NCBI GenBank assembly: GCA_937892405.1
Contig: CALAFS010000204.1
Span: forward strand, 1 to 5,564
DNA from: an uncultured Clostridia bacterium
Lineage (GTDB): Bacteria > Bacillota > Clostridia > Oscillospirales > CAG-272
Direction of reading: 5' to 3'
DNA: 5,564 nt
Of the stretch, positions 4,939 to 5,564 are shown piece after piece (within the stretch, counting starts at the first letter, position 1; the number at the start of each line of letters is the position of its first letter). The notes beneath the pieces were generated by a model, which made no database searches, had not been told where the DNA came from, and saw only the letters and a program-made list of their open reading frames with translations. The position numbers and the translations under genes were made by a program.

Positions 4939-5564
4939 GTGACAGAAATGACACAGAAAGAAACGCAGCGCCCCGACACGGACGCACTGCTGAAGGAAAT
5001 GTATGATGCGGAACGCACGGACCGTCCGCGCGCCGTCCGCCTCGCGAGAGAACTCGCCGGGCTCGGCGTGACGGAGGGCGAGGTGCGTTATGCCTCCTAT
5101 CTCGCCGCCGGCGAATATCTGCCCCCCGATCCCGAAGGGGCGAAGCTATGGTTTTCCCGCGCCGCCGAGGCGGGTGACCTCTATGCCATGACCCGCTATG
5201 CCGAATATCTCAGGGGAGAGGATCCCCTGACGGCGGATTATCTGACGCTCGCCGCCGCCGCGCTCGGATGCCATGAGGCGGATTTCGCCGCGGGTGAGGC
5301 ACTTGCCCGCCGTCCCGTGCTCGGAGAGATGAGTCAGGCGGAGGCGAACGCGTATTTTGTCCTCGCCGCCGAGGCGGGGAACCGCGCGGCGCTTCTCACG
5401 ATGATCGACCGTTGCCTTGACGGGCAGGGCATGCCCCCGTCGCCCGGGTTTGCGAAGTGGTTTTGCGAGATGCTCCCGCGCTTTTCCTCCGAGCGTCTCC
5501 GCTATTTCTTCCGCCTTCTGCGCGTCACGGCGGTGCCTTATCCGAAGAGTGAACCGGACACCGA
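4939..5564 (+). CDS. Sel1-like repeat protein (3' truncated by window end)
   Basis: The frame is open from the start to the last base, with 208 complete codons visible from GTG 4939. An ATG at 4900 would add 13 residues (MNENIKEKERITP) but lacks a ribosome site. After a polar head the protein is a chain of Ala-rich helical pairs resembling Sel1 repeats. The clearest unit is at about 45-79: a YASYLAAGEYLPPDPEGAK helix, then LWFSRAAEAGD, which matches the usual YxxG...D...A..W...AAE.G pattern. A second, degenerate unit spans about 80-111. A third ends with YFVLAAEAGN near 147, and a fourth begins there and reaches FAKWFCEM. No signal peptide or membrane span is seen in the visible part. Sel1 proteins are usually protein-protein adaptors; partner and role are unknown, and other domains may follow beyond the edge. 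It is divergent from the small membrane protein. Confidence 0.8.
   Translation, partial: MTEMTQKETQRPDTDALLKEMYDAERTDRPRAVRLARELAGLGVTEGEVRYASYLAAGEYLPPDPEGAKLWFSRAAEAGDLYAMTRYAEYLRGEDPLTADYLTLAAAALGCHEADFAAGEALARRPVLGEMSQAEANAYFVLAAEAGNRAALLTMIDRCLDGQGMPPSPGFAKWFCEMLPRFSSERLRYFFRLLRVTAVPYPKSEPDT

Noticed and set aside
4326..5018. 230-codon minus-strand frame across DUF1667, the small gene and the Sel1-like start
   Set aside because: It overlaps three better-supported genes in other frames and has a low-complexity Ser/Phe-rich start with no convincing ribosome site.

Overview
The window reads as a chromosomal segment of a GC-rich, anaerobic Bacillota (Clostridia-type, probably gut or sediment) bacterium. 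The reasons are strong AGGAGG-like ribosome sites, sigma-A type promoters, intrinsic terminators, a strong preference for G/C at third codon positions, and a three-gene flavin oxidoreductase set (DAO/GlpA-like, pyridine-nucleotide oxidoreductase, DUF1667) that I associate mainly with Clostridia and Thermotogae. The taxon is inference; no rRNA or marker gene is present. I see no tRNA, rRNA, CRISPR array, insertion sequence or phage gene.

Layout. (1) Positions 1-377, plus strand: the C-terminal part of a tRNA-dihydrouridine synthase (DusB type), cut by the left edge. (2) 440-~1315, minus strand: an RluA-family RNA pseudouridine synthase, convergent with dus. Both genes share a bidirectional terminator at 393-438. 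(3) 1316-1469: a compact divergent promoter region. A TTGACA-N17-TATCAT promoter faces left and a TTGCAA-N17-TATAAT (extended -10) promoter faces right. The rightward leader carries a small GC hairpin just before the first gene. (4) 1470-4572, plus strand: an apparent operon of three genes. They are a DAO-fold dehydrogenase with a C-terminal BFD-like [2Fe-2S] domain, an FAD/NAD(P) pyridine-nucleotide oxidoreductase, and a small cysteine-rich DUF1667 protein. It ends at a hairpin terminator (4576-4610). (5) 4589-4780, minus strand: a 63-residue single-span membrane protein with a Met/Cys/Lys-rich tail, not recognised. (6) 4939 to the right edge, plus strand: an alpha-helical protein with degenerate Sel1-like repeats, cut by the window end.

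How the genes work together. The two left genes are separate RNA-modification enzymes. The central operon most likely encodes a multi-subunit cytoplasmic dehydrogenase. The DAO subunit would oxidise a substrate such as glycerol-3-phosphate or another hydroxy or amino acid. Its 2Fe-2S domain would pass electrons towards the second flavoprotein, which has an NAD(P) site, and DUF1667 would add another Cys-ligated metal centre. There is no membrane GlpC-like subunit here, so the final electron acceptor is open.

The points most worth a second look are three. The pseudouridine synthase has a start-codon problem: its promoter lies on top of the longest start, and the best ribosome site points at an ACG. 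The three-gene redox set has an unresolved electron path. The small membrane protein has an unusual Met/Cys tail.
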